Below, piece by piece: positions 44,082-52,947 of a stretch of 64,000 bases of DNA; within the stretch, counting starts at the first letter, position 1; the number at the start of each line of letters is the position of its first letter. The notes beneath the pieces were generated by a model that saw only the letters and a list, made by a program, of their open reading frames with translations, ran no database searches and was not told the DNA's origin. The stretch comes from Paracoccaceae bacterium (GTDB lineage: Bacteria > Pseudomonadota > Alphaproteobacteria > Rhodobacterales > Rhodobacteraceae), in NCBI GenBank assembly GCA_030066905.1, contig JASJAR010000022.1, positions 1 to 64,000 of the forward strand. The letters are read 5' to 3'. The position numbers were made by a program, and so were the translations under genes.

Positions 44082-44614
44082 TCGAAGTCTTCAGGGCCGA
44101 CGGCGGCTTCCCAACTGGTGACCTGGGTCGCCATCCGGCCGCGCTTGCCCTCGACCACGCGCAGGCTGACCGCCTCGCCCGGCTGAAGCTCCGCGAGCCC
44201 CGACCGGCGCAGAACCTCGACATGCAAGAACACGTCCTCGGGCCGCCCGAACACATTGGCAAAGCCGAAGCCCTTGGCTTTATCGAACCACTTTACCCGG
44301 GCCGGTTCGAGGGGGATCGACGTGTCGACCTCGAGCCCCAGATCGGGCACCGCTTCGCCCCCGACCACCGGTGCGGGCGGGTCGATGCGCAACACCTCGA
44401 CGGCCTGAATACCCCTTTGGGTGCGTTGCACGGTGACCTCGATCCCCGCGGCATCGGCGACCGAGGACTGGCCGAAATTGCGCAGGACGTTCGCGTGCAA
44501 CAGGATATCGGGCCCGCCGGTATCGGCGACCACAAATCCGAAACCCTTGCCCGGATCGAACCATTTCACGGTGCCTGTAACCGTGACCAGGTCATCGTCG
44601 GAATCGAAGTTCAC
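44078..44614 (-). CDS. Double cold-shock-domain protein
   Basis: A protein of about 178 residues with two cold-shock domains. The first begins VTGTVKWFDPGKGFGFVVAD (RNP1 KGFGFV), the second PARVKWFDKAKGFGFANVFG (KGFGFA). A proline-rich linker of about 25 residues separates them. Tandem-domain CSPs are typical of alphaproteobacteria and bind single-stranded RNA or DNA. The start is uncertain: GTG at 44614, with GGGGGA upstream, is used; the frame opens at TTG 44656. The 3' end overlaps the DUF192 gene by four bases. Confidence 0.88.
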   Translation of the reverse strand: MNFDSDDDLVTVTGTVKWFDPGKGFGFVVADTGGPDILLHANVLRNFGQSSVADAAGIEVTVQRTQRGIQAVEVLRIDPPAPVVGGEAVPDLGLEVDTSIPLEPARVKWFDKAKGFGFANVFGRPEDVFLHVEVLRRSGLAELQPGEAVSLRVVEGKRGRMATQVTSWEAAVGPEDFE

Positions 44615-44730
44615 TGTTCTTTCATCCCCCGGCCTTTGGCCGAACTTTTTTTCCAATTTGTTCCAACTGCCCCACCGGACGCAAGGAATATTGAACCGAG
44701 CAGTCCAAATTCCCGCGACTGCGTCTCATT

Positions 44731-45333
44731 TCACGGCGCCACGCGCTCGACGCGCCACGCGCCGTCGGTGGTTTCGCGCCGCCAGCGGAACCGGTCGTGG
44801 AGCCGGAAAGCACCGTCGGCCCAGAACTCGATCTCGACCGGTGTGAGCCGGAACCCGCCCCAATGCGGCGGCCGCCCAGGGTCGGTCCCGTGGCGCACCG
44901 CCGCCCTTGCGACCTCGGCCATGAGCGCCTCGCGCGAGGCGAGCGGCCGGGACTGCTTCGAGGCCCAGGCGCCCAACCGGCTCTGCAGGGCGCGGCTGCT
45001 GTAATAGGCATCCGCCTGGCTTCCCTCTTCCCGTTCCACCGGCCCTCTGGCGCGCAGCTGACGCTTCAGCGACTTCCAGTGCATCGTGAAGGCCGCCGCC
45101 GGATTGGCCGCCAGTTCCTCGCCCTTGGCACTGTCGTAATTGGTGTAGAAGACGAAGGCGTTGGCCTCGATCGCCTTGAGGAGCACCATGCGTACGTTGG
45201 GCATGCCGGCCGGGTCCACCGTCGCCAGAGCCATCGCGTTCGGATCGGCGATTTCCTGCTCACCCGCCGCGTCGAGCCAGCTTTGAGCCAGCCGAAACGG
45301 GTCCTCGCCGGCAAAAATCCCTGTCCGCTGCAT
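44731..45333 (-). CDS. pdxH: Pyridoxamine 5'-phosphate oxidase
   Basis: A 200-residue FMN enzyme producing pyridoxal 5'-phosphate. The FMN-binding split barrel is clear: [20 protein letters not shown] near residue 30, [19 protein letters not shown] and [17 protein letters not shown]; the C-terminal [18 protein letters not shown] and LHDRFRW...WRVERVAP are diagnostic. GAGGGGAC lies just before the ATG. The PLP product is used by, among others, the aminotransferase at 48240-49412 in this window. It is divergent from fabI. Confidence 0.96.
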   Translation of the reverse strand: MQRTGIFAGEDPFRLAQSWLDAAGEQEIADPNAMALATVDPAGMPNVRMVLLKAIEANAFVFYTNYDSAKGEELAANPAAAFTMHWKSLKRQLRARGPVEREEGSQADAYYSSRALQSRLGAWASKQSRPLASREALMAEVARAAVRHGTDPGRPPHWGGFRLTPVEIEFWADGAFRLHDRFRWRRETTDGAWRVERVAP

Positions 45334-45487
45334 GTCCGTCCCCTCGCCGGCGGCCCCCGATAGAGGCCGCGCCCGTGTCCCTGCCGCCCCGTCCGCCCGC
45401 CTAGACTTGCCAGACTTGATGGCCCATTCCAATTGGCGTAAACGCCGCCGGCACGGCGCAAGCGCCTGATGGACGGGGAGACGAGGC

Positions 45488-46294
45488 ATGTCGGGCGGTT
45501 TGATGGCGGGTAAGCGCGGTCTCATCATGGGGCTTGCCAACGACAAATCCATCGCCTGGGGGATCGCCAAGGCCGTCGCCGCCGAAGGGGCGGAGCTGGC
45601 CTTCTCCTTTCAGGGAGAGGCGCTGGAAAAACGCGTGCGTCCCCTCGCGGCAGAGCTCGGCTCGGATTTCGTGCTGCCCTGCGACGTCGGCGACAGCGGC
45701 TCTATCGACGCGCTCTTCCAGTCGCTCAAGGATCGCTGGGGCGGGCTCGACTTCCTCGTCCACGCCATCGGGTTTTCCGACAAGAACGAGCTTCGGGGCC
45801 GTTACGTCGACACATCCCGCGACAATTTCCTGATGTCGATGGACATCTCGGTCTATTCCTTCACCGCCGTCGCCCGGGCCGCCGGCGCGCTGATGGGCCC
45901 GGGCGGCTCGATGCTGACGCTCACCTATTACGGCGCCGAGAAGGTGATGCCCCATTACAACGTCATGGGCGTCGCGAAGGCCGCGCTCGAAGCGAGCGTG
46001 CGTTATCTGGCCGAAGATTTCGGCCGCGACGGCATCCGCGTGAACGCGATCTCAGCCGGCACGATCAAGACGCTGGCGGCCTCGGGCATCGGCGATTTTC
46101 GCTACATCCTGAAATGGAACGAACTTCACGCGCCGATGCGCCGGAACGTGACCACCGAGGATGTGGGCAAGTCCGCGCTCTATCTTCTGTCCGATCTCGG
46201 CTCCGGCGTGACCGGCGAGGTCGTCCATGTGGATGCGGGCTATCACATCGTGGGCATGAAGAACCCCGACGCGCCCGACCTCACCCGGAGTTGA
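45488..46294 (+). CDS. fabI: Enoyl-[acyl-carrier-protein] reductase (NADH)
   Basis: A 268-residue short-chain dehydrogenase-type reductase completing each cycle of fatty acid elongation. It starts [20 protein letters not shown], an NAD-binding glycine-rich loop modified as usual in FabI. The catalytic tyrosine and lysine are in [20 protein letters not shown] (Y-x6-K), and the substrate-binding loop [16 protein letters not shown] follows. An AGACGAGG-type site lies near the ATG. Divergent from pdxH. It is followed by two LysE-type exporters on the same strand. Confidence 0.97.
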   Translation: MSGGLMAGKRGLIMGLANDKSIAWGIAKAVAAEGAELAFSFQGEALEKRVRPLAAELGSDFVLPCDVGDSGSIDALFQSLKDRWGGLDFLVHAIGFSDKNELRGRYVDTSRDNFLMSMDISVYSFTAVARAAGALMGPGGSMLTLTYYGAEKVMPHYNVMGVAKAALEASVRYLAEDFGRDGIRVNAISAGTIKTLAASGIGDFRYILKWNELHAPMRRNVTTEDVGKSALYLLSDLGSGVTGEVVHVDAGYHIVGMKNPDAPDLTRS

Positions 46295-46360
46295 GCCGGG
46301 CCTTGCGGGGACCGTGCGGGCAAGGCTAAACCCCGGGCAACGCCGCCCCGGGGACCGCCA

Positions 46361-46969
46361 TTGGACCTGACCGCCCTTATCGCCTTCAATGCAGCGCTCG
46401 CAGCGGCCCTTGCCTCGCCGGGGCCCGCGATGCTCGTTTGCATCCGCGCCAGCCTGCGCGGCGGCTGGCGCGAAGGCGCGCTGACCGGGGTCGGCCTTGC
46501 GGCGATGGCCACGCTCTGGACGCTGGCCGCCCTCTTCGGGCTTGATGCGCTTTTCCGCGTCTTCCCATGGGCTTACGGGGCGTTGAAAACCCTCGGCGCG
46601 CTTTATCTCTTCTGGATCGCCTGGCGCACCTGGCGCGTGGCCGGCGCGCCCCTGCCCACGGTGGCGGTCCCGGCCGCCCGGGCCATCCGCACCGGCGTGC
46701 TGGTGAACCTGTCGAACCCGAAATCGGTGCTCTTTGCCGGTGCGGTTCTCGTGGTGATCTTCCCCCCCGACCTCGGCACCGGCGCGCGGCTTGGCATCGC
46801 TCTGAACCACCTCGTCTTTGAGATCTTCGCCTACGCTGCGCTCTCGTTCGTCATCGCGCGCTCGGGGCTGGCCCAGCCGCTCCTGGCGGCCAAGGCCACG
46901 CTCGAGCGGGTCACCGCGGCCGTGCTCGGCGCGCTGGGGCTGCGCCTCCTCTTGGAGCGCACACCATGA
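46361..46969 (+). CDS. LysE family transporter (first of two)
   Basis: A 202-residue inner-membrane exporter with about six helices. The first helix, [24 protein letters not shown], contains the invariant ASPGP of the LysE/RhtB family; [17 protein letters not shown] and [17 protein letters not shown] are the other typical blocks. Members export amino acids or related compounds. The start is a TTG at 46361, as no in-frame ATG fits the family N-terminus. The stop overlaps the next LysE gene by four bases (ATGA); the pair are tandem paralogues. Confidence 0.88.
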   Translation: MDLTALIAFNAALAAALASPGPAMLVCIRASLRGGWREGALTGVGLAAMATLWTLAALFGLDALFRVFPWAYGALKTLGALYLFWIAWRTWRVAGAPLPTVAVPAARAIRTGVLVNLSNPKSVLFAGAVLVVIFPPDLGTGARLGIALNHLVFEIFAYAALSFVIARSGLAQPLLAAKATLERVTAAVLGALGLRLLLERTP

Positions 46970-47580
46970 CGCTTGCGGCCTTTCTCACCATCGCCGTCCT
47001 GCACCTTCTCGCGGCGATCTCGCCGGGGCCCTCCTTCGTCGTGTCGATCCGCACCGCCGCAGCCGAGGGCTTCCGCCCCGCCCTCGGGCTGGCCATCGGT
47101 TTCGGCGCCGGCGCGGTGATCTGGGCTACCGCCGCCCTTGCGGGCCTCGCCCTTCTGTTCCAGATCCTGCCGGCCCTCTTCACCGCGCTCAAAGTCGCCG
47201 GTGGGCTCTTTCTTCTCTGGATCGCCTGGCAGACCTGGCGCCACGCCCGCGCGCCGCTGCCCGAGATCGAACCGGGCGCGCTGCCGACGAGCCTCGGCGC
47301 GGCGGTGCTCAAGGGCCTCGCCGTCCAGCTTGCCAACCCCAAACCGGCGGTGTTTTTCGGCGCGGTCTTCGTCGGCCTCGTCCCGCCCGAAACCCCGCTG
47401 CCAATGCTCGCCCTCGTCATGGGCGTCATCTTCATCGACGAGACGCTGTGGTACATTCTCGTCGCCCGCCTCTTCTCCCTGCCCCGCCCCCGCGCGCTCT
47501 ATGCGCGCATGAAAGCCGGCGTCGACCGCACCTTCGGCGTCCTCTTGGCGGGGCTCGGCCTCCACATCGCGCTGCCCTAA
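46966..47580 (+). CDS. LysE family transporter (second of two)
   Basis: A 204-residue exporter paralogous to the preceding gene. The signature [20 protein letters not shown] lies near residue 16, the third-helix [13 protein letters not shown] and the [15 protein letters not shown] block follow. It is translationally coupled to the upstream paralogue. Pairs of LysE genes may form heterodimers or handle different substrates; nothing here tells which. It ends 11 bases before gpt. Confidence 0.9.
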   Translation: MTLAAFLTIAVLHLLAAISPGPSFVVSIRTAAAEGFRPALGLAIGFGAGAVIWATAALAGLALLFQILPALFTALKVAGGLFLLWIAWQTWRHARAPLPEIEPGALPTSLGAAVLKGLAVQLANPKPAVFFGAVFVGLVPPETPLPMLALVMGVIFIDETLWYILVARLFSLPRPRALYARMKAGVDRTFGVLLAGLGLHIALP

Positions 47581-47591
47581 AGGTTTCCACC

Positions 47592-48098
47592 ATGAACGAC
47601 CCACTTCCCCATGAAAAAGGCTTCCACGTCTCCTGGGACCAGATCCACCGCGACGCCCGCGCCCTTGCCTGGCGGCTCGACAAGCAGGGCCCCCTCGACG
47701 CGGGCGCCTGGAAGGCGGTCGTCGCCATCACCCGGGGCGGCATGGCGCCTGCGATGATCGTCGCCCGCGAACTCGACATCCGGACGGTCGACACGATCTC
47801 GGTGAAGTCCTACGACCACCAGACCCAGTCCGAACCCCAGATCATCAAGACCCCGGATATGGAGATGGTGGGCGACGGCACCGGCATCCTCATCGTCGAT
47901 GACCTCGTCGACACCGGAAAGACCCTCGAAGTCGTCCGCGCCGCGATGCCCAAGGCCCATGTCGCGACCGTCTATGCCAAGCCCAAGGGCCGGCCCCAGG
48001 TCGATACGTTCATCACCGAGGTCTCGCAAGACACCTGGATCTTCTTTCCCTGGGACATGGCGCTGCAATATGTCGAACCCTACCGCGCGGGGGGCTGA
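47592..48098 (+). CDS. gpt: Xanthine(-guanine) phosphoribosyltransferase
   Basis: A 168-residue purine salvage enzyme that converts xanthine, guanine or hypoxanthine plus PRPP to the nucleotide. The PRPP-binding loop is [18 protein letters not shown] near residue 95, preceded by [28 protein letters not shown] at the end is typical of the Gpt group. The ATG at 47592 is 11 bases after the second LysE gene. It is followed by a dispersed repeat. Confidence 0.95.
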   Translation: MNDPLPHEKGFHVSWDQIHRDARALAWRLDKQGPLDAGAWKAVVAITRGGMAPAMIVARELDIRTVDTISVKSYDHQTQSEPQIIKTPDMEMVGDGTGILIVDDLVDTGKTLEVVRAAMPKAHVATVYAKPKGRPQVDTFITEVSQDTWIFFPWDMALQYVEPYRAGG

Positions 48099-48129
48099 GG
48101 CGGTGCCCGGCTGCGCCCTCCCGGCATCT

Positions 48130-48192
48130 CGGTATTCTTGCCAGGATGAAGGGGCCGGGCCGCGCTTCGGCTTCATCTTGGCAGAAATACCG
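48130..48192. repeat. Inverted pair of a 22-base dispersed repeat
   Basis: CGGTATTCTTGCCAGGATGAAG (left arm, 48130-48151) is matched by an inverted copy of the same sequence at 48171-48192 (CTTCATCTTGGCAGAAATACCG) with a 19-base spacer. A third, single copy is at 52892-52913. It lies in the gap between gpt and the aminotransferase gene. This repeat type is common between genes in Rhodobacterales. Confidence 0.8.
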
Positions 48193-48239
48193 CGGGGGAG
48201 CCGCCCCAGGCGGCGGGGGCAGCACCCCCGCGACTGCCG

Positions 48240-49412
48240 GTGATCCCGCTCAACCCAAACATCCGCGCGACCGAGGCTCCGCCGGTGATGGAGGCGCGGC
48301 GCTGGATCGAGGGCAAGCGCTTCCCGGCCGAGAAGCCGCTCCTCAATCTCTCCCAGGCCGCCCCGGTGGCACCGCCGCCCGCGCCCCTGCGCGAGGCGAT
48401 GGCCGAGATCATCCTGTCCGACCCCGCCGCCCATCTCTACGGCCCGGTCCTCGGTTTGCCCGAACTTCGGGCGCGGATCGCGGCGGATTGGTCGGCGGGC
48501 TACGGCGGCAAGGTCGCCGAGGCGCAGGTCGGGGTCACCGCCGGCTGCAACGAGGCCTTCGCGGCAGCTATGGCGACCCTGGCCGGCCCGGGAGATGAGG
48601 TTCTCCTCACAACGCCTTGGTACTTCAATCACAAAATGTGGCTCGACATGGCCGGGGTCAGAACCGTTCCGCTGCCCACCGGCCCCGATCTCGCCCCGGA
48701 CCCCGAGACCGCCGGCAGCCTCGTCACCGACCGGACACGGGCCATCGTCCTCGTCAGCCCCAACAACCCCGGCGGCGTCGAGTACGCCCCCGAACGCCTC
48801 GCCGCCTTCCGCGACCTCGCCCGGGCCCACCGCATCGCCCTCATCGTCGACGAGACCTACCGCGACTTCCATTCCGCCGACGGCGCGCCCCACGGGCTCT
48901 TTGCCGACCCCGACTGGGACGACAGCTTCCTCCAGCTCTACTCCTTCTCGAAGGCCTACCGGCTCACCGGCCACCGGGTCGGCGCGGTCCTCGCAAGCCC
49001 TCGTCGCCTTGCGGAGATCGAGAAGTTCCTCGACACGGTAACGATCTGTCCGCCCCAGATCGGCCAGCGCGCGGCGCTCTGGGGGATGGAGCATTTGCGC
49101 GACTGGCTCGCCGGCGAGCGCCGGGAGATCCTCGCCCGCCGCCGCGCCATGGTCACCGGGCTCAACCGGCTGAAGGGCTGGCGCTGCCTCGGGGCCGGGG
49201 CCTATTTCGCCTATGTCGAGCACCCCTACGACATCCCCTCCCCCGAGCTTGCGAGGCTTCTCGTCGACAAGGCCCATGTCTTGGCCCTGCCCGGCACCAT
49301 GTTCCGGCCCGGAGACGACCCTGCCGGCGGGCGGGAACTGCGCTTCGCCTTCGCCAACGAGGATGCGGCGGGCCTCGACGTGCTGATGTCGCGCCTCGCC
49401 GCCCTCGGCTGA
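48240..49412 (+). CDS. Pyridoxal-phosphate aminotransferase, class I/II
   Basis: A 390-residue fold-type I aminotransferase. The PLP-binding lysine is in LYSFSKAYRLTGHRVGAVL near residue 237. Other standard blocks are AHLYGPVLGLPELRARIA, VTAGCNEAFAAAMATL, SPNNPGGVEY and the DETYRDFH turn; the substrate-arginine region ends in GRELRFAFA. The substrate is not clear. GTG at 48240 is the first start with family-like sequence, but it has a weak ribosome site; the dispersed repeat lies just upstream, so start and expression are both uncertain. Confidence 0.9.
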   Translation: MIPLNPNIRATEAPPVMEARRWIEGKRFPAEKPLLNLSQAAPVAPPPAPLREAMAEIILSDPAAHLYGPVLGLPELRARIAADWSAGYGGKVAEAQVGVTAGCNEAFAAAMATLAGPGDEVLLTTPWYFNHKMWLDMAGVRTVPLPTGPDLAPDPETAGSLVTDRTRAIVLVSPNNPGGVEYAPERLAAFRDLARAHRIALIVDETYRDFHSADGAPHGLFADPDWDDSFLQLYSFSKAYRLTGHRVGAVLASPRRLAEIEKFLDTVTICPPQIGQRAALWGMEHLRDWLAGERREILARRRAMVTGLNRLKGWRCLGAGAYFAYVEHPYDIPSPELARLLVDKAHVLALPGTMFRPGDDPAGGRELRFAFANEDAAGLDVLMSRLAALG

Positions 49413-49474
49413 GGCTTGCCGCCCCCCGAGGCCCCCGATAAGACGGCGGCCGAACCAAACGGAGCGCATCTTCC

Positions 49475-51328
49475 ATGGCCAAGGGCATCGGCAAGGGCAA
49501 AGCCTCCCAGACCTTCGTCTGGATCATTCTCGGGCTCCTGATCGTCGGTCTGGCGGGCTTTGGCGCCACGAGCTTCACCGGCGGCGGTTCGGCGGTGGCG
49601 CGGGTCGGCGAGGCCGAGGTCACGATCGACGACTATGCCCGCGCGCTGCAAACCGAACTCCGCCAGATCCAGGCGCAGGCGGGCCGCGCGGTGCCGCTGT
49701 CTGAAGCGCGCACCTTCGGCGTCGACCAGATCGTCCTGGGCCGGCTCGTCGGCTCGGCCGCGCTCGACGACCAGGCCCAGGCCGCCGGCGTTTCGGTCGG
49801 CGACGAACGCATTGCCGAGGAGGTCCGCAGCACTCCGGCCTTTCTCGGGATCGACGGCGCCTTCGACCCCGAAAGCTACCGGTTTGCGCTCCAGCAGAAC
49901 GGGCTTTCGGTGCGCGATTACGAGGCGAGCCTGCGCGCCGACCTCTCCCGCCAGATCCTCCAGGCCGGTATCGTCGGCGGCGTGGCGGCACCCGAACCCT
50001 ATGTCGACACGCTCCTTGGGTTTCTGCGCGAAGAGCGCGACGTCACCTGGGCGCCTCTCTCCGAGGCCGATCTCGCCGAGCCGGTTCCCGACCCGACGAT
50101 GAGCGAGCTTGCCGCGTTTCACACCGAGAACGCCGGGGCCTTCACCGTTCCCGAGACCAAGGTTCTGACTGTCGCCGCGCTGACGCCCGACATGCTGATC
50201 GACGGGATCGAGATCGACGAGACGATGCTTCGCGAGGTCTATGACGAGCGGCTTTCGGAATATGAAACCCCCGAGCGGCGGCTCGTCGAGCGGCTCGTCT
50301 TTGCCGACACGGCCGCCGCCGAGGCCGCGCGTGCGGGCATCGAGGCCGGCGAGACGACCTTCGAGGCCCTCGTCGAAGAGCGCGGTCTGACGCTGATCGA
50401 TGTCGATCTGGGCGATGTCTCGGCCCGCGACCTCGGCGAGGCGGCCGAAGCGGTCTTCGCCCTCGACGGACCCGGGGTTGCCGGGCCGGCACCGTCCTCC
50501 CTCGGCCCGGCGCTGTTCCGGGTGAACGCGATCCTGCCGGCGACATCGGTGACCTTCGACGAGGCCCGGGGCGAGCTCTTCGAGGAGATCGCGGCCGAAC
50601 GCGCCCGCCGGGCGATCCTCGACGAGATCCAGCCGGTGGACGACCTTCTGGCGGGCGGCGCGACCCTCGAAGAGCTGGTCGCGGAAACCCAGATGGCGCT
50701 TCAGACCCTCGACTGGCGGCCCGGCGAGGCCGAGGGGCCCGGCGGCTACGAGGCGATCCGGCAGGCGGCCGCGGCCGCCCGCGAGGGGGACTTTCCCGAG
50801 GTGATCGAGCTCGAGGACGGCGGCATCGCGGCCATCCGGCTCGATGAGACCCGTCCGCCTGCGCTCCGCCCGCTCGACGAGATCGAGGACGAGGTCGCCG
50901 CCGCCTGGCGCGCTCAGGAGCTGGGCTTCCGGCTCGCCGCGCGTGGCGCCGAGATCGCCGGCGAGATCGAAGCGGGTCGCGACATGGCCGCCTTCGACCT
51001 CGCCCTGCGCTGGGACCGGGGGCTCACACGCAACGGCTTTGTCGAGGGCGCGCCGGCAGGCTTCCTGCCGACCCTCTTTGAGATGGCGCCTGGCGAGGTC
51101 CGCGTGATCGAGGGCCCGGGCGCGGCGGTGATCGCCCGGCTCGAAGAGGTGCGGGCACCGAGCGGCGAGGATGCCGATACGCTGGCGATCCGGGCGCTTC
51201 TGGCGGGCCAGGTTCAGCAGGGTCTCGCCGAGGACCTGCTGTTGGGCTTCATGAACGCCGCCCGCGACAGCGTCCGCGTCGACATCGACCAGGCCGCGAT
51301 CAACGCGGTCCATTCGAGCTTCCCCTGA
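49475..51328 (+). CDS. ppiD: Peptidyl-prolyl isomerase, PpiD/SurA-N type
   Basis: A 617-residue inner-membrane-anchored chaperone. Residues 12-30 (TFVWIILGLLIVGLAGFGAT) are the single membrane helix, after which a SurA-N-like domain (about 40-180: VARVGEAEVTIDDYARAL...) and a parvulin-like PPIase domain follow, in a variant that lacks a clean Parvulin HH signature. It helps fold outer-membrane and periplasmic proteins. Its stop overlaps trpE by one base (TGATG), a pairing usual in Rhodobacterales; why a chaperone is fused transcriptionally to tryptophan synthesis is unclear. Confidence 0.88.
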   Translation: MAKGIGKGKASQTFVWIILGLLIVGLAGFGATSFTGGGSAVARVGEAEVTIDDYARALQTELRQIQAQAGRAVPLSEARTFGVDQIVLGRLVGSAALDDQAQAAGVSVGDERIAEEVRSTPAFLGIDGAFDPESYRFALQQNGLSVRDYEASLRADLSRQILQAGIVGGVAAPEPYVDTLLGFLREERDVTWAPLSEADLAEPVPDPTMSELAAFHTENAGAFTVPETKVLTVAALTPDMLIDGIEIDETMLREVYDERLSEYETPERRLVERLVFADTAAAEAARAGIEAGETTFEALVEERGLTLIDVDLGDVSARDLGEAAEAVFALDGPGVAGPAPSSLGPALFRVNAILPATSVTFDEARGELFEEIAAERARRAILDEIQPVDDLLAGGATLEELVAETQMALQTLDWRPGEAEGPGGYEAIRQAAAAAREGDFPEVIELEDGGIAAIRLDETRPPALRPLDEIEDEVAAAWRAQELGFRLAARGAEIAGEIEAGRDMAAFDLALRWDRGLTRNGFVEGAPAGFLPTLFEMAPGEVRVIEGPGAAVIARLEEVRAPSGEDADTLAIRALLAGQVQQGLAEDLLLGFMNAARDSVRVDIDQAAINAVHSSFP

Positions 51329-52845
51329 TGGCCGAGCTTTTTCCGGCAATCGCCGATTTCGCGCGCGGCTTCGAGGCGGGCGAGAACCAGATCGTCTATG
51401 CCCGGCTCTCGGCCGATCTCGACACGCCGGTCTCGCTGATGCTGAAGCTCGGCGGCGGCTCCCAGCGCGACGCCTTCATCCTCGAAAGCGTCACCGGAGG
51501 CGAGGTGCGCGGGCGGTATTCGATCATCGGCGTCAAACCCGACGTGGTCTGGGAATGCCGGGGGACGGCCTCGCGGATCAACCGTCAGGCCCGCTACGAC
51601 CGCGAGACCTTCGAGGACCAGAGCGGCTCGCCCCTCGACACCCTCCGCGCCCTCATCGCCGAAAGCCGGATCGACCTGCCGCCGGACCTTCCTGCCGCCG
51701 CCGCGGGGCTTTTCGGCTATCTCGGCTACGACATGATCCGCCTCGTCGAACGGCTTCCGGAGGTGAACCCCGACCCGCTCGACCTGCCCGATGCAGTGAT
51801 GCTCAGGCCCTCGGTGATCGCCGTCCTCGACGGGGTAAAGGGCGAGGTCACCCTCGTCGCCCCGGCCTGGGCCGGGTCCGGGCTGTCGGCCAAGGCGGCC
51901 TATGCCCAGGCCGCAGAGCGGGTGATGGATGCCTTGCGCGATCTCGAACGGCCCGCCGCGACGGAGACGCGGACACTTGGCGCGGCGGCCCCCGAACCGG
52001 AACCGGTCTCGAACTTCACCAAGGACGATTACCTCGCCGCCATCGAGAAAGCCCGGGATTACATCCGGGCCGGAGACATCTTCCAGGTCGTCCCCTCCCA
52101 GCGCTGGCGGCAGGATTTCCCGCTCCCGCCATTCTCGCTCTACCGCTCGCTGAGGCGCACCAACCCCTCACCCTTCATGTTCTACTTCGATTTCGGCGGG
52201 TTTCAGGTTGTGGGGGCGAGCCCCGAGATCCTTGTCCGGGTCATGCACGCAGAGGTCACGATCCGCCCCATCGCCGGCACCCGGCCGCGCGGCGCGACCC
52301 CCGAGGAAGACCGGGCGCTCGAGGCCGACCTCCTGGCGGATGAAAAGGAGCGCGCCGAACACCTGATGCTCCTCGATCTGGGGCGCAACGACGTCGGCCG
52401 CGTGGCGACGATCGGCTCGGTGAAGCCCACCGAGCAATTCGTCATCGAGCGCTACTCCCATGTCATGCATATCGTCTCGAACGTCGTCGGCCGGCTGGCC
52501 CCGGAGCAGGACGCGCTTTCGGCCCTGCTGGCCGGATTGCCGGCTGGCACCGTCTCGGGCGCCCCGAAGGTTCGCGCGATGGAGATCATCGACGAGCTCG
52601 AACCCGAAAAGCGCGGCGTCTACGGCGGCGGTGTGGGGTACTTCTCGGCCCGCGGCGACATGGATATGTGCATCGCGCTGAGGACGGCGGTGGTGAAAGA
52701 GGGCGGGCTCTACATCCAGGCCGGCGGCGGTGTGGTGTGGGACAGCGACCCCGAAGCCGAGTTCGAGGAAACCGTGAACAAGGCCCGCGCGATCCGGGCG
52801 GCGGCGGCGGATGCGGCGCGGTTCGGGTCGGAGCGGAACGGCTAG
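51328..52845 (+). CDS. trpE: Anthranilate synthase component I
   Basis: A 505-residue chorismate-using enzyme, first committed step of tryptophan synthesis. The N-terminal SVTGGEVRGRYSIIG block contains the feedback-inhibition LLES/S-like site in a variant form (ILESVTGG). The catalytic domain has GDIFQVVPSQRW, the IAGTRPRGATPEEDRALE loop with the Mg-binding acidic residues, and LDLGRNDVGRVATIG. It is one base coupled to ppiD. trpG, trpD and trpC lie 2.3 kb downstream beyond a gene on the other strand. Confidence 0.97.
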   Translation: MAELFPAIADFARGFEAGENQIVYARLSADLDTPVSLMLKLGGGSQRDAFILESVTGGEVRGRYSIIGVKPDVVWECRGTASRINRQARYDRETFEDQSGSPLDTLRALIAESRIDLPPDLPAAAAGLFGYLGYDMIRLVERLPEVNPDPLDLPDAVMLRPSVIAVLDGVKGEVTLVAPAWAGSGLSAKAAYAQAAERVMDALRDLERPAATETRTLGAAAPEPEPVSNFTKDDYLAAIEKARDYIRAGDIFQVVPSQRWRQDFPLPPFSLYRSLRRTNPSPFMFYFDFGGFQVVGASPEILVRVMHAEVTIRPIAGTRPRGATPEEDRALEADLLADEKERAEHLMLLDLGRNDVGRVATIGSVKPTEQFVIERYSHVMHIVSNVVGRLAPEQDALSALLAGLPAGTVSGAPKVRAMEIIDELEPEKRGVYGGGVGYFSARGDMDMCIALRTAVVKEGGLYIQAGGGVVWDSDPEAEFEETVNKARAIRAAAADAARFGSERNG

Positions 52846-52891
52846 GGGCTCCGCCCCCGCCCAGCCGCCTGTCGGCGGCCGGGCTCCCCCG

Positions 52892-52913
52892 CGGTATTTT
52901 TGCCAAGATGAAG
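52892..52913. repeat. Dispersed 22-base repeat, single copy
   Basis: CGGTATTTTTGCCAAGATGAAG differs at only three positions from the left arm at 48130-48151. It is in the gap between trpE and the convergent deacetylase-like gene. No inverted partner is present here, so it stands as a solo unit. Confidence 0.7.
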
Positions 52914-52947
52914 CCCGAAGGGCCGCCGCCCCGGCGGCGACGACGGA

